Source: Toxonevra muliebris (lineage: Eukaryota > Arthropoda > Insecta > Diptera > Pallopteridae). From it: 64,000 nt of DNA. A program made the position numbers and the translations under genes. The notes below the pieces were generated by a model. It was not told the origin of the DNA. It saw only the letters and a program-made list of their open reading frames with translations, and made no database searches. This document shows positions 1-13,239 of the stretch, one piece after another (positions within the stretch are counted from its first letter, which is position 1; each line of letters begins with the position of its first letter). The stretch lies in NCBI GenBank assembly GCA_963691655.1, contig OY829326.1, positions 9,846,878 to 9,910,877 on the forward strand, in the 5' to 3' direction.

Positions 1-3000
1 AAGCAGCTTATAAAACCATATAGACTCTTGCCTGTTTTATGCATAAAATTGTTGATTAATGAAAAGAGTGCACTAGAGAGATTGAAATCTGGTCAAGATT
101 TGTAATGATTACATACATATGACAAGAAATAATTGTGTTGAAATATTTCAAACTTTTCAATTTCAGCTTTAAAAAACGCATATTAAATTATAACGCTCCG
201 AATACAATTTGTTTGCAGATATAGAAATATTTTTAAATTTAAAATGTTTTCTTGGTAAACAAATAAACAAATCACAGCACACTAGCAACATAAATTCTAC
301 GTTAATTTTATTTATAAAAAACTTCGTTTCTTTTTCCAACAATCAGTGTATTCCATTGATACTAATTAATTGTTCAATTTGTATTTCTTGTGCTCCTTCT
401 CTACTACTGTTGCTGTTGATGATAATAATGCTGCTGACGATGTTCTTATTGTTTAATTTTTATGTTTTTATTCTTTCGCACTTTTCTTTTAATTTTTTTA
501 TTGAAAGTACATGCAAATTTAGTTAATTTTATATGAAATAATTTCCATCACGTTTCGTTAAATTTAGAGATTTTATCGGATTTAACTTGCTAATGAAATA
601 TCAACACGCATTTTTCTTTGTCTTTGTCTTCGGCTTTGTCTGTCTTTCAGCTTGCATAATTTCTATCAACTAGTACCGAAATTGTGTGCTTTTCCCCATA
701 CAAATTAACCCTGCATTGTAGTTTTTATTGTTTATTTTCTATAAAGTGATGTGGAAACGTCGACAGCATTTTAATTTTACTTATTTAAAAAATTTAATAT
801 TTTTTATTTATCAGAAGATCACACCTTAATTTTTTATAAAACAAACTCAACATGAATACTAAATAAAAATTCAATCATTTTATCATTGACACACGCTTAA
901 TTTTTTATAATTGTAGTATAATGTAGAGCATTATTGAATCTTAGGGAAGAGGTCGCTTGGGGGATAAAACGCCCATTCTGATCATTGGCCATGAACAAAA
1001 AAATGTTTAAAAATTTAAAGAGATTTAGACATGTTTTTTACTAGCGAATTCTAATCAAATAATAAAATTGTCTTCCGAAATTTTATGAACGAAATTATAC
1101 TTTCATAAAAGGAATTGCATCCTACAAATGTATGTTTTTGTTTAATTGTATAACTAATTGCATTTATTTGGCCAAGTTCATTATTTTGTGAAAGCATTGA
1201 AAGGAACAATTCTTTAGCAATTAAAAATCGCACCTACAATAATCTTATTTTTCCATTGTATAGTTTCTATTTTTCTCGTTAACTCTTTTTAGAATATTAC
1301 TTCATAGAAAATAATACGGTAATAAAGCACTGCATAGCCATTACTTGTACTGCTTCATTAGTTTCTCAATCACCTCATAATAATAAAAATGCATGTATTG
1401 TGTGCATACATTTTTACACTAAAGTTCATTCACCACATCTCAGAATTGATCAAAAGAAAATAAAAATTAAAAAAAAGTAATGAAAATTAAGCCAACATAC
1501 AAAGTTAACCAGTTATTATGTACAATGTATACGCTACGTAATATTATTTTTTTCTATTACTTAGATTAATAATAATCTTAGCAATAATATTATCATTTGC
1601 AAGCTTCCAGGTATTATATAATTTAAAAATAATGAAATAGTTAAATATCTATCTCAACATAAGCCTTAAAGCACACAACTGAATTAAATATTTGCATATG
1701 GTTCTAGAATTTCTTGGTAAATGTCATAGGGTGTTGCAGGTAAATAGAGTTCAATGAACCATTACTCATACGAGTATGTATAATATATTTGCATATGACA
1801 AGAAGGTGAAATTAATCCCCTATTATCACATATTACTTTTACATACAATAGCATTAGTTTGCACAACCACCCCCAAAGTCTGGCAGATATTTAATATTTA
1901 TAGCAAATAGTCTGTTTAATGAATGCTATAACTGCAAATGCAAGAAATTGGAGAAATACATTTTTCTTTAACTTAACAATTTCACATGTAGTAAATTGTG
2001 CATTGAACTGTGGCATATGACATAGATATTCTTCGTGTATGAGTGCATATATAAGATTTTAAAGTATGGATGTTATTACAAATGGGAAAACTATTAAATT
2101 ATGAGTAACAACCAGCAACTTTATCTGCATATTTTTTTCGAAAATCATAAATACAAACATTTTCGATTATTTTTAAAGACTGAAAATGAAATTTCATAGT
2201 ATTGTTTCGTCTTTAAAACAACTCCGAACATCTACAACCAGGCGCGTACGCAGAGGGAGTTTTGGGAGTTCAATCCAGCATAATTTTTCGTATAAATGAA
2301 ATCAATGTACATAAACATTTCAATTTCAATTCCAAAATGCCAGAAAGATTCTTAGTTGTTGTATAATATGTAAATAAACAAATAATGCGCATTGTTTTTT
2401 TTATGTTAGCACTCAAATTCAAATTTAGATTGAGATGTTTATTACAATATTATATGGTTACCTACAGTTGTATATTTATTCCCAACATTATTAACATAAT
2501 AATAAAAACTCTAGAATTAATAAAAAAACATCAATTAATTCACTATCATCTATCTGTCCTCACACTATGTGAAGTGAAGGAGTAGCAATTCCGCACGTTC
2601 CATGCCACACTTGTTGTTTACTTGTCAATACAAACAAAACAAAATGCGATTTTTTACTCTTATACGCGCTTGAATTGAATTAACAATAGAGCCAGACTCA
2701 ATTGTCTTTTATACATTAAACTCAAATCTACAACTTCTGGCGGATAGTTTGACCATTCAGTACTTAGCCAACATTGAACGCGTCAACACACGACACGAAA
2801 AAATCAAATAAACAAAAAAATCTCAGCAGATGAAATTCATTTGAATATTTTCACGTTTTCCGTTGACACAAAAGTTTTTTAAAGCTTAGTTGTACCTAGT
2901 GTTTTGCTTTTGGGTTTCTGGTGTTTGTGTTTGAAAACATTTTTGCTGAACTTTTCCATAATTGAAAATAAAAATATTAAAACGGAACGATTTCGATATC

Positions 3001-3073
3001 CGTCAAACAGACGCAGCTGCGTTCGTTTCTTCTTAAAGAAATTGAAGTAAGCCACAAAAAAGAAAACAAAAAA
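1..3073. other. AT-rich non-coding DNA upstream of the first visible cert exon
   Basis: I see no exon with a recognisable protein domain here on either strand. If the full-length cert transcript starts further left, this is intron; otherwise it contains the promoter of the short isoform. The reading frame that contains the ATG at 3074 is open back to a TAA at 2969-2971, without another ATG. The only repeat I recognise is the G-rich fragment at 2226-2290. Confidence 0.6.
2226..2290 (+). repeat. Short G-rich dispersed repeat fragment
   Basis: A stretch with GCGTACGCAG followed by GGAGTTTTGGGAGTTC stands out from the AT-rich surroundings. Its reverse-strand counterpart with GGGGGAGGTTTTGGGGGTTC lies near 62345-62400, so this is probably a fragment of a dispersed repeat. 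The family was not identified. Confidence 0.4.
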
Positions 3074-3130
3074 ATGCCATCAGTGCGTTTTCTAACGAAG
3101 GGATTTAAAATTCTCAATAATAAAAAAAAT
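3074..3130 (+). CDS. cert: Candidate alternative first coding exon of cert (19 codons)
   Basis: ATG in an A-rich context (AAAATG) opens 19 codons ([19 protein letters not shown]) that end exactly at a strong GTAAGT donor in phase 0. The next cert exon at 7295 also begins in phase 0, so both join without a shift. The peptide is basic and resembles no known domain. A frame open upstream to 2972 leaves room for an internal-exon reading instead. Transcript data are needed to decide. Confidence 0.5.
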
Positions 3131-6100
3131 GTAAGTTTTATTTTTTGTTTCCCTTTATTTGTTTTTTTTTTATTTGTATTATTAAATTTTATTGTAAAAT
3201 AATTTATGGTTATATTCTTGAAGTTTTTATTTAGCTTAAAGTATATGTACATACTCGTATTTATGCATATTAATCATTGGATATCTAGTATTTCGTATTT
3301 GTTTTATTTACTAAATAGGTCGTAAGAGCTACTTTCCTTCCTCCCTTTCATTCACTGCTTTATTTTTACAGACATACATTCATGTTTGTGCTCTGTTGTG
3401 CCTTTAGTAAATTTTCTCTCTATACTTCTTTTATTAGTTTGGCATACTTTTAGTTTATATGCATCCTATAATCCTAATCCTTCATGTGCTTTTGTGCTCC
3501 AATTAGGATTCAAATTGTTGATGCCTAGGTTAGGTGGGAGGTGGTAAATCAGCTCAGACCAATATTGTTCCATAGTGATACCACAACTCTCTCTTTAGCC
3601 CTGTGTGTTTTCCTTACGTTTACGTGAGAATAGCAGATCTTTCTTCGTGTTCTTTATCACAATTGAAACTACTGCGTAGTCTTTCAGTTTATGTAGTTTA
3701 ATATGAGCCACTTCTAGTTTAACCTTCGTCGAGTTATCGTCGGACAGAAGCATAAGATATTTATTTTTTTTCCTTGATAAGTATACCAAAAAAGAAGGTA
3801 TATTTTACTATATGAAGTGTGTTGACACCTATTATCTGCTACAAAAAGTAGATACGCATCTTATTTATGATAGTATTTCTCAATAAAGCAAAAAGTTGCA
3901 GGGTTTCGCTATTTTCAAGTACTCCGTGTTACGCAAGAATATATCGTCGTCTTATTAGATCCGTATTAATTAGCTTCTTATAATTCGAATGGCATAATAA
4001 ATTAGACTTTTAATAATTCAGTTGAAACGTGTAACTAATGTGTATATCAATCTGTTGACTTTTTAAGTTTTGCTAGTGTTCGTAGCGCACCATGTATTGC
4101 ATAAACTAACTTCATCTCAGAAATAAAAAAAAATGGACTTAGTGAATTCTGCCTGAACGCCGACGAAAATTATTTGAATTTCTGCAAAGTATAATTTCAC
4201 ATAAAAAATCTTCTTAAAGAAACAAGACGTCTGATGATTGAACGCGTATATCGCACATTAAATCTCAGCCATTATACACGAACATTTCTATGGTAACAGA
4301 AACACTCAATGTCATTTAAATACTATTTAGTTAGTAGAGAGACAGCAAGACATCCAAACATACACCAGTAAGTAGTAAGTGCAGTTCTTCAGTTCATTAT
4401 TTATCGGATCCCAATCCAAATTAATTTCTGGAATTTTTTACTACACATATTCGATGAGCAACCGACACATAAGGAAGGATAACTCTTTGTACTATATACA
4501 ACTCTCATTTATTATAACCTTAATACGAATAAATTTCCTACTAGTCTCCTTTATGATGATGAAGTCTATCATCCCAAAAAAAAAAGAAGCCAAACTCGCA
4601 ATTGCTGCAAAGCAAAAAAACGAAAAAGCATTAACGGCATTTGTGGCATCAAGTTCGTTGTCGACATCGTAGAGCAACAGTTTGATATGAGTGCTCGTGC
4701 AATGCGAAAGGATTTGCAAATCATTCGCTGTTTGTTTCGTTTGTTATCGTTAGTGGTTGGTGTTAACGTTGATTTTAGTGCGTGCTTGTTGTTGTAGTTT
4801 TTGTTGTGTTAACATTTTAGAGGATTTTCTTTGGTGCTTGTGGCTTTTGTGTTTAATACAAAAAAAAAAAACAAAAATAAAAACAATAATTTTGAAATAT
4901 TTCGCATTTACAATATTTGAAATTGTGTTGTTCGCGTTGTAGGAGCTCAAGTGTTGTGTTCATGATTTTTACTTTTTCGTTTTCATAAATACAAGGAGCT
5001 GTATTTTCTCTTCTTCTGCTCTTATTTATTTTGTCCGTTGCTCACACTGACAACAATTCGTCGTTATACATGCGTATGCGTTTATGTGTATGTATGTGCA
5101 CCACATATGATGAAATAATAACATAAATTTAACTAAATCCAAGTTCATGTTTAGCTGAAATACTGAGAGTAAGCAAAAAAGAATATGCAATAAATTTAAG
5201 TGCTTAAATTTTCGAGTTTTATTTTTGCTTATAATCTAAATAAACTATTATAAATATATATTTAGTCCCGTTTTGGTACTCTTGACTCGAAATGTGTTAA
5301 CTGCGTGTCTCTGAGTTAAGTTTTTAGACTTAACAGTTTAGTGCTCCAAAGTTTTCTCAAAACATTTTCTTATGGTATATTTGCTAATGCAAGTCTTTTA
5401 AGTTGTACTTTCTGAATTGAGACTTCATTAGCTTTTTGAATTACGTTTTAGAACACTTTCATTACTCAAATATTATTAATTGCAATTCCATTTACATATA
5501 AAATATTTAAGTTTTTATAACATTCTCTAGAGTTACGCAATATTAATTTTAACTTTTACCAATGGATTGAAACTCAATGAGCGTAAACAATTGACAATGA
5601 GCGTCCATTCCATGCATACAAATTTTGTTTCTTATTGAAGACATCACATCACTGCCACATGTTAATATTATGTGTATGTACTCTTGGGTCTATTTTTCAG
5701 TTTGTCGAATTGGTAGCTTATAAAAATTTTTGTCAATGCTGACCTCATTTGTGGTTTACTACTAACTAAGCAACATTGTTGCTAACAAATAATTTCAAGG
5801 AATTTCCACGTTACTATTTTTGGATTTGCAATGTCTTCTTTATCTTTATTTGGTTGTTCTTGCTAAGAAATTTAAATATATTTTTTGAACATATTTATAT
5901 TCAAGTAAATCTTTATCCACTCACTCTTGGTTGTACCTATTCATCACATTTGCATTCATCTCATCATTATCCATGAATCAGAAAGGTTTTATTTATTAAC
6001 AATTTCAAATTTCACATACATACGTCAAGTACGCGAATATATATAGGGGGAGTATGAGTCTTTCCATACACACAAAATGTTACGCTTTCGTTTTCTAGAT

Positions 6101-8646
6101 AAAATTCACATTTAAAATTTTTCAAGTCTAATATGGTGATGTGAGTTTTGTTGATGTATTTTTGCTTTTTTTTCACTTCATTATTTAATTTCATTTCAGT
6201 CACGTTCTTAGTTCAATTGTTAAAAAGTGAGCCAAAAAAATAAATACAACAACAGCAATAAAAAAGATTGACGACAATTTAAACTGAACAGCTTCACTGT
6301 CGATAGGAAAACTTTGGACTTTGGTGATTTATTCTGGCTAAATAAAAGTAGATAAATTGAAGATTTATAGTGACTAAGCCAGGGAAATAATTAATTTTGA
6401 ACAGAGTTTTAATATATAATTCGATATAAGGAAAAAATAACTCCTTGAATCTTCAGTAACTAGAAAACTATTTGTTCAATATTATTAACGTAGCATTTTC
6501 AAATATTTGTATTTTAATTCTAAGTATAGAGTTATGGCCTTATTAATTTATATCGGAGATCTTTTCTCACCTTGAAACTATTATCTGATGCCTTCTGAAT
6601 AGTTGCCATTATATTACTATATTTTTGGTTTTGCTAGACCCAAAAACCAGAGCAGTCATTTCCATCTCCTTTTGCTTCGAATTTATAGCGGGAAGAGACT
6701 TTGGCTCTTGAACTGGAAACAAAACGCAGGCCTGTGTTATAGTAACTTTTTCTACACTAATTGAACCTAATTTATATGGAAAGGAGGTCTAACTAACCTA
6801 ACTTTATGAACTTTAGTAGATTAAGGGGAAAGCGATAGATTGTCTCTCAACAATCAAATATACCAACGCTAGCAAAATTTAAAGCGATGTATCCAAGTGA
6901 ATAAAATATAAGTATTGGCAATAAAATCGACTTATTTAATGATAGATATACTAAATGTTTGTAACTTAAAACTTCAATTTATTTTAAATTTACATGAATT
7001 AAAAAAAAACTATACAAAATTTTTAAATTTATTTCGTAGGTATAAAAAATGAATTTTTTTGTTTCTTTATTTTTTTAAATTTAAAAACAATTTTTTTATA
7101 ATAAATGTCACACATCACGCCAAACTGATCAATATGCAGTGATACAAATATAATTGTAAAATGCAAATTAATAGTGAAATACTAACATTAAATTTCAATA
7201 ATATATAGAGATACACATGCAATATTTTATTATATAATTATAAATTGAAATCATAATTATTTTAATTTTCATTTCGATTTGATTTCATTTACAGGAAGGA
7301 CCGCATTCCACACTACCAGAAGATGAATTCTTTGATGCTGTCGAAACTGGTTTGGAAAAAATTGAAGAAGATATGCAATTGCGCGTCAAATTAAAGTTGC
7401 AATCACAGCAATCACAAACGCTCGTCAATGTACCACATCAAGCACAGGGAGATGGTGAAGAGGGAGTGGAGGAATTCGGCAGTGGTGCATTGGCAAAGTC
7501 ACATTCGCTTTGGCCAGAGGTGAGTGACTATTGACGACAACAAACGGAAATTGTTGTAAAATTGAAACGGAAATTGCTATATTAATTGATTTTTTTTCTC
7601 TCATTGAGTTTTATGTTCTTTATTTACTTTGAATTCATTTTCTTTTTTTCTATCTTTTCATGTATTGCGTGTAAATCGACTCCCCGCTCTCTCTCTCTTC
7701 CTATTTGTTTGTGTAAATATTAACACAGATTGACCATGTATGCAAGGAACAATTACACTATGCACGCGAAGGTGTCGGTCAGGGTAGAAATGGTTGGCAA
7801 ATATTTGCCGATGAGGGTGAAATAAAAATGTACAAACGTGAAGAGGAGGTAAATGGAATGGTTATGGATCCATTGAAAGCGTATCACACGGTGCAAGGTG
7901 TGACTGCACGTGAAATGTGTCATTATTTCTTTATGCCAGAGTTTCGCAATGAATGGGAAAGTAAGTGTGCAAATAAATACCTATAACAATATATTATAAA
8001 CGACTAATTGTATTAACTTTGCTTGTTTATATTTCTTTCCAGCAACTCTCGAGGACTGTACAATATTAGAGAAAATTTCTCCAGACACATTAGTCTTTTT
8101 GCAAACACATAAACGCATTTGGCCAGCAAGTCAACGTGATGCACTGTTCTGGTCACACATGCGTAAAATTACCGATGGCCTAGATGAGGGCGCTACCGAT
8201 ACGTGGATAGTGTGCAACAATTCCACGAAGTATTCAGCACAAGAGGTGAGTATAGGATAGTGAGTAAATGTAGTGATTAAATTTTAAAATAAATACATTT
8301 TGCCTTTACAGTCGAAAAATGGCAAATGCGTGCGCATCTTTCTAACTGTTATACTTGCCTGTCAGACTCATCTACCGCCTGGTAAAACAAAACATGATCA
8401 ATTAAATCGTGATGATTTAACATGTAAAATAACCTATTGCTCAGTGGGTATGTGTAATGATTGTAAATAGAAAATACTTTCGTTCGTGTTTTACTTATCT
8501 TTATTTATACTTTAATAGTGAATCCTGGTGGCTGGGCACCCGCATCTGCATTGCGCGCTGTTTATAAGCGTGAATATCCAAAGTTCCTTAAACGTTTTAC
8601 CGGTTACGTGATAGACCAGTGCAAGGATAAACCAATTATGTTCTGA
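3074..8646 (+). CDS. cert: Ceramide transfer protein (CERT), FFAT motif plus START domain, six exons
   Basis: CERT carries ceramide from the endoplasmic reticulum to the trans-Golgi for sphingomyelin-type lipid synthesis. Exons joined by GT-AG sites are 3074-3130, 7295-7519, 7729-7960, 8043-8245, 8312-8447 and 8519-8646; phases match at every junction. The product has a perfect FFAT motif (EFFDAVE), which in CERT binds the ER protein VAP, followed by a complete START domain. Hallmark CERT stretches are [38 protein letters not shown] and [11 protein letters not shown], ending in KPIMF and TGA. The N-terminal PH domain, which targets the Golgi through PI4P, is not encoded in the window. Either it lies to the left, or the 3074 exon makes a PH-less isoform. 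START identity is very secure; the 5' exon is an inference from phase, ATG context and donor site. Confidence 0.9.
3131..7294 (+). other. Candidate cert intron of 4.2 kb
   Basis: It lies between the GTAAGT donor at 3131 and the TTTACAG acceptor ending at 7294. The content is AT-rich. A piece near 3530-3600 (TAGGTTAGGTGGGAGG followed by a pyrimidine-rich run) looks like a dispersed fly repeat. I found no exon-like open frame with domain similarity. Confidence 0.5.
7295..7519 (+). CDS. cert: cert exon with FFAT motif and linker to START
   Basis: 75 codons, phase 0 at both ends, between an ACAG acceptor and a GTGAGT donor. It begins [17 protein letters not shown], which contains the canonical FFAT core EFFDAxE with acidic residues in front. 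A predicted helical, acidic and Q-rich linker follows. It ends in SHSLWPE, which leads into the START domain. Confidence 0.93.
7729..7960 (+). CDS. cert: cert exon, START domain part 1
   Basis: Begins [20 protein letters not shown] and includes [34 protein letters not shown] (shown here only as landmarks: [21 protein letters not shown]). Ends in EFRNEWE with a one-base overhang that forms Thr with the next exon. The match to CERT START is near identity by eye. Confidence 0.95.
8043..8245 (+). CDS. cert: cert exon, START domain part 2
   Basis: Continues [20 protein letters not shown] and contains the CERT signature [18 protein letters not shown]. Acceptor TTCCAG, donor GTGAGT. It ends in KYSAQE in phase 0. 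Confidence 0.95.
8312..8447 (+). CDS. cert: cert exon, START domain part 3
   Basis: Begins [20 protein letters not shown] and ends in CKITYCSV plus one base. Two donor-like sites overlap here (GTGGGT and GTATGT). Only GTATGT keeps the CERT frame into VNPGGWAP, so it fixes the exon end. Confidence 0.93.
8519..8646 (+). CDS. cert: cert terminal coding exon, START C-terminal helix
   Basis: Starts after TTTAATAG and gives [20 protein letters not shown], then [22 protein letters not shown] and TGA at 8644-8646. The C-terminal helix of START and the hydrophobic C-terminus are complete, so the protein is not truncated here. Confidence 0.95.
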
Positions 8647-11600
8647 TATTTGCCAATTTTATTTTAATTTCATTATTTGCTCGTTTGTTGTTTGTTTGTG
8701 AAAAACACTAAGCAAAAAGCAGCGTAGGCAGTTTTGCTATTAGTTAATAATTTTGCAATCATTACATTTATTCGTAAATGTAGAAGATTCAAATAGTATG
8801 TGGTCAACAGAAAATGCAAAAGTGATTACGAACTAAAAGTAGTTTCAAAAAAAGATAAAGCTGCAGTGAAAATAGTCAAAAAAAAATTTATTTAAAATTT
8901 TGAAGATTAACGAAAGGTAAAAAGATTTAAAAAATCTGAATTGAAGAAAAAAAATATTTTGATAGAAAGAAAACAAAATGCATCATAACGTTGCAAAAAA
9001 TATGTTTTGAGTTTAGAAGTAAGAAGAAAAAAAGTATAAAGTTTTCACCTGGGTCACTAATAAATTGTCCCAAATATTCCTCCGACTGATCGTTTTAAAA
9101 CCTATCAAACAATGAAAATAGATGAAGATTTGAAAGTGATACATAAGATTGGTAAAGCTCCAAATACATTTCCAATATATTAAAAAAATTTCTGTTTTTC
9201 TCTTAATTACTATACCCAATTTTTGTGGGGTTTAAGCGATATAATGTAGTTCATGAATGAATGGTGGTTTCTAAAAGTGTTGAAATACAGTTTGCTCCGA
9301 AAATCCCTGGTGGATTGAAAAGAAGCTGCGAAATAATAAATATAATATTTATGTAAAGTATAATAAAATTTTAAAAATCGTTTCTTACTCTTCAAAATTT
9401 CTGCAGAGCTGCTTGCAACTCAGATAATTCTTTCTTTAGAACAACTTTTCAATTATATTTTATATCATTTGAATATTAATGTGTACTGCAAACTTTTTCA
9501 CTGTTAATTTTCTGTTGACTAAAACTATAAATGAAATTTGTATATTTTCACACTACTGCACACAGCCACATAAAACATACACACACACACACTTTAAATG
9601 CACCTGCATGAGAATTACGCACTTCTACACTTATATACAGCAAAAGAAATTGTTTAAATTATTCGAAAAAGCAATACTGACCAGAGTTTATTTGAAAGCA
9701 ATGAATTCCTAAAATTTCAATCTAGAATTCTATGAGCAATTCATTCCGGATAATGAAGTGTGATTCCAAATTTGTGCTCATTTCAATATAATAAATTCGA
9801 GAAGTTGATTGCTAATATGACTTTTTATTGCCGTATTGTTGGCTATATCAATTTTTACACTAAATGTAATTTCTAGCCATAAATTTGCAAATCAATGATT
9901 TTCGATGATTTAAAGAATTCTGGTTCGTTTTGTTTTTGGAATAAACTAAAATTTTTTTTGCTGTCTTTACATTTACACACACAGACACATGACACACACA
10001 CCTACGCATAATATAAGCACATAATATTAATAATAATAATTTTTAATTAATTGAAATTAAATGTAATTATAATTCTAAACTGGAAAACTGAAAATAATTG
10101 TTATAGTTGTTTAGCTTAAAGTAATTTATAAAACAAAACAGAAAATAAGAAACAAACAAAAAAAGAACAAATAATTAAAGTACGATATTTTTAACAAAGA
10201 TATAACACACATACCCACGTGTGAACTTTTTGTTTTTGAAATATTTAAATTATGTATATTTGTGAAGTGAGATTGAGGACAACGACGTTTAGTGAATGTG
10301 TTCTTTAACACATTGGCATATATTTAATGTATATACATACAATTAGTCTGAAGTTTTTAGCTTTTAAATTGTCCTTTAAATTAAAAATTCGATTTAATTT
10401 CGGGTAAGTTTTTCATACAAAATTTTTAAGTAGAATTTTTGTTTGTATGTTAAAATGGGCATTAATGTTTACAAAGGCTATTAAATGAAACATATGAATT
10501 AAAGTTATCAATTTAGCAAAACATAAGACAATCAAAGAATATTTGAAAAAGTTGTGAAATACGTAAAGCTCACTTGAGATTCCAAATAATGTGCGCAGCG
10601 CCGCTTAAGTAAAGTTACAGCATACGTAATAATGCCCAGTATTTATGTAATATTTAGCAATAAAGTAACTATCTATATTATTAACAATTGTATGTCTGCA
10701 TGCATGTTCTTAGTCAAGCTTTTAATCGATTCGTTTTATTAATTGATATCTACTTATATTCTGAGTTTTGGTTTTATCGTAGAATGTGATGCTTATTAAA
10801 GTCTGCTGAAATCCAAAGTTTGGTTTATTACTATTATCATAAATTTTATGAAATTATTATTAAAAATACAAAAAATTTAATAAAAACTGTTAGTTTATGT
10901 CAAGCGTACAATTTTTATAAGTTGCCCAATTTTATATACATATTGCATACACCTACAAATGTAAATTTTTAATAATTTTAATACTAAGTCTTCATCATAT
11001 TTCGATAAGTGTCTACCACAAAATAAAAAGAGCTAATAAAGAAACAATAAACCACAAATTACAATTAAAGAAGAAAGTTATGAAATTCATTTTCTGTTAC
11101 AATTATAATCGGAACGGCTCCGATTTGAAATTCCGTTTCTAAGTGAAATCCTTCACGTTAGTTTTCTATTAAATTAAATGTTTATGCTTCCTTGCCTTAT
11201 TCTCAAATGTATTGAGTTCGCGCATGTATGTATGTATTGTAAACTTAAATTAAATATTTAACTAAGTACAATTATGTAACTAGTTTTTTTTTAAATATTT
11301 TATTATATATTAAATAAAATAACAAAATATTATTGACATTATTTTTTTTTTTTTTTTAACAATGGAGTAAGAAATCTTCGAACGTTTTACCTAAAAAGGA
11401 TTTCTGTTGAAGTTATATTATTTGGATATTTGAATGAAACGACCTTTTAATCGTGACGCCGGAAGATCTTTTTGAATGGAAAAGAGTTCTTCAAAAAAAT
11501 TGTTTGTAAATAAACTTTTATTAAAATGTAATATTAAAAATACTAATAAATATGAAGCAAACTTCATTAAATATCAAATTGGAATCAATTTCGATCATAA

Positions 11601-12607
11601 TAATTGTTTAAAAAATAATGTCGAAAAAATTAAATTATAGATATTAGAAACACAAACATTTTTTTTAGCCAAATATATTAATACAATAATTTTTAGTGCA
11701 AAATACTTTCCAAATAATATAGCTTAAAAAAAATGATTTTTGAGTGATCTGTTCGATGAATTCATACTCAATAATTACGAATGCATTTTATTAAATTAAT
11801 ATGTAAAAAAAAAACTAGATTTTTATAAATCTGAATGGTTATTTTGAATTATATTTTTGCTAATAAAAATGCAAATGAGTCTTTAAATATTTATTCTCTT
11901 TTTCACCCACTTTGAACACCTACGATTCTCAACCGTATAGTCAAATCTGTAAAAGCGTAAGTTCACAACTGAAATCCATTTACAAAATTGAACAAAAAAT
12001 TTTCCAATTATCGACAATTATCGAGAAAAGGCTGTGTGTCCTTTTATTCTTGCAAAATGTTTTGTGGCAAAATATGTAAAATACGACGCGAAATCTCGCA
12101 TTGGATGTACACTAAACCGTACCACCTTACAGGCAAAAAAAAAGTGCGCCGTACACCTTCGAACTTAAATTAAATTTTGTGTTTTTTTGCCGAACGTAGA
12201 GGCTAAATTTTTCGTTATATCTTCGACATTTACAGTCGGATCTTGAATTATGATATATCGATGCTTTTGTCTTGAGGAGACCAATATTTTCCCTTGACCT
12301 CAAGTACTCCGTTTACCCACCAGATCTCAGTTCTTACCACCCTAATGCACCACATTAATATCAGCAAATTAAAGCTCGTAAATAATCATTACACTTTTAC
12401 TAAGAAAATTGTCGATCGTTGGGGTTTTTAATTCGGATCTTAAAGAATGTTAAGGTATGTATACGAAAAAAAACTGGTCGCAGTAAACATTTTGTATTAA
12501 TTCAAATATGACAGTTACAGCAAATATTGCTGTTATTAATTCGTAGAGAATTTCCCGTTTTACATTTCTGCATCATTATTTTTTCTGATTTTTTTACATT
12601 ACGCAAA
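8647..12607 (+). other. cert 3' UTR and convergent intergenic AT-rich DNA
   Basis: No protein-coding signal was found. Candidate polyadenylation hexamers AATAAA occur at 10659-10664, 11022-11027, 11035-11040 and 11046-11051, but in such AT-rich DNA they are weak evidence. A short CA-rich run lies near 9575-9592 and a T16 tract at 11342-11357. Confidence 0.45.
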
Positions 12608-13239
12608 ATGAGTTCATCGAAATAGAGCATGCGCGACATAATTGTGCGCAAAAATCAAGATTTTCCACATATGTCACATAAAGACATTGCCAAAAGTTCA
12701 AAAATTGCAAAATCTACGGTAACTTTAGTGCTTAAAAACTTTAGTGAACGACTAACTACCGAAAGTAAAACTGGAAGTGGGCGATAGAAGGTGTTCATCT
12801 TGGAGGAAAAAGCAAAGAAAGTGAAAAACTTGTTTCAAAGAAATCCAGGCCTTTCTATCAGAGATGTTGCTAAAAAGGTCCATATGTCACCCGGATATGT
12901 TCAAAAAGCACGTAGAGTAAAAGGACTTAAGACGTATAAAGTTCCGCTAGCCCCGAACCGGAATGACAAAAAAAAAATGCAACAGCAAAAACTCGCGCAC
13001 GAAAGCTGTACGACAAAATTGTACACAATTTTGATTGCATGATCATGGACGACGAAACGTATGTCAAAGCAGACTTTAATCAGCTTCTTGGTCAACTATT
13101 TTACACTTCAAAAAAGAGAGGTGATGTTACGCCTAAATTTAAGCTGAAGAAAGTGGACAAGTTTGCGAAGAAATATTTGGTTTGGCAAGCAATTTGCCAT
13201 TGCGGCATAAAGAGTTTTCCCAGTTTTCAATTTCTGTAA
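12608..13239 (+). pseudogene. Broken IS630/Tc1-mariner superfamily transposase, N-terminal half
   Basis: From an ATG at 12608 the reading gives a helix-turn-helix-rich DNA-binding region (IVRKNQDFPHMSHKDIAKSS), the linker SKTGSGR, then VKNLFQRNPGLSIRDVAKKV and GLKTYKVPLAPNRN. After a frame change near 12975 comes MDDETYVKADFNQLLGQLFY and LVWQAICHCG. DDETYV holds the first catalytic Asp. There are in-frame stops (TAG at 12623-12625 and near 12785), a frameshift near 12975, and the protein ends before the second catalytic Asp, so the copy is dead. Terminal repeats were not found. It belongs to the same transposase family as the copy at 37003-38024. Confidence 0.8.

Noticed and set aside
209..526. 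105-codon open frame, rich in F, L, N and I
   Set aside because: Composition follows the AT-rich DNA and a CTG/TTG microsatellite; no domain, and it starts without a good context.
2977..3252. 91-codon open frame on the - strand
   Set aside because: It lies antisense to the cert start exon and its donor and is made of K, N and F from A/T tracts.
4379..4950. Overlapping open frames on both strands in the cert intron
   Set aside because: Low-complexity residues, no domain, mutual overlap on opposite strands.
8447..8520. Alternative donor GTGGGT for the fourth START exon of cert
   Set aside because: It would break the frame into VNPGGWAP; the GTATGT donor restores the conserved CERT sequence.
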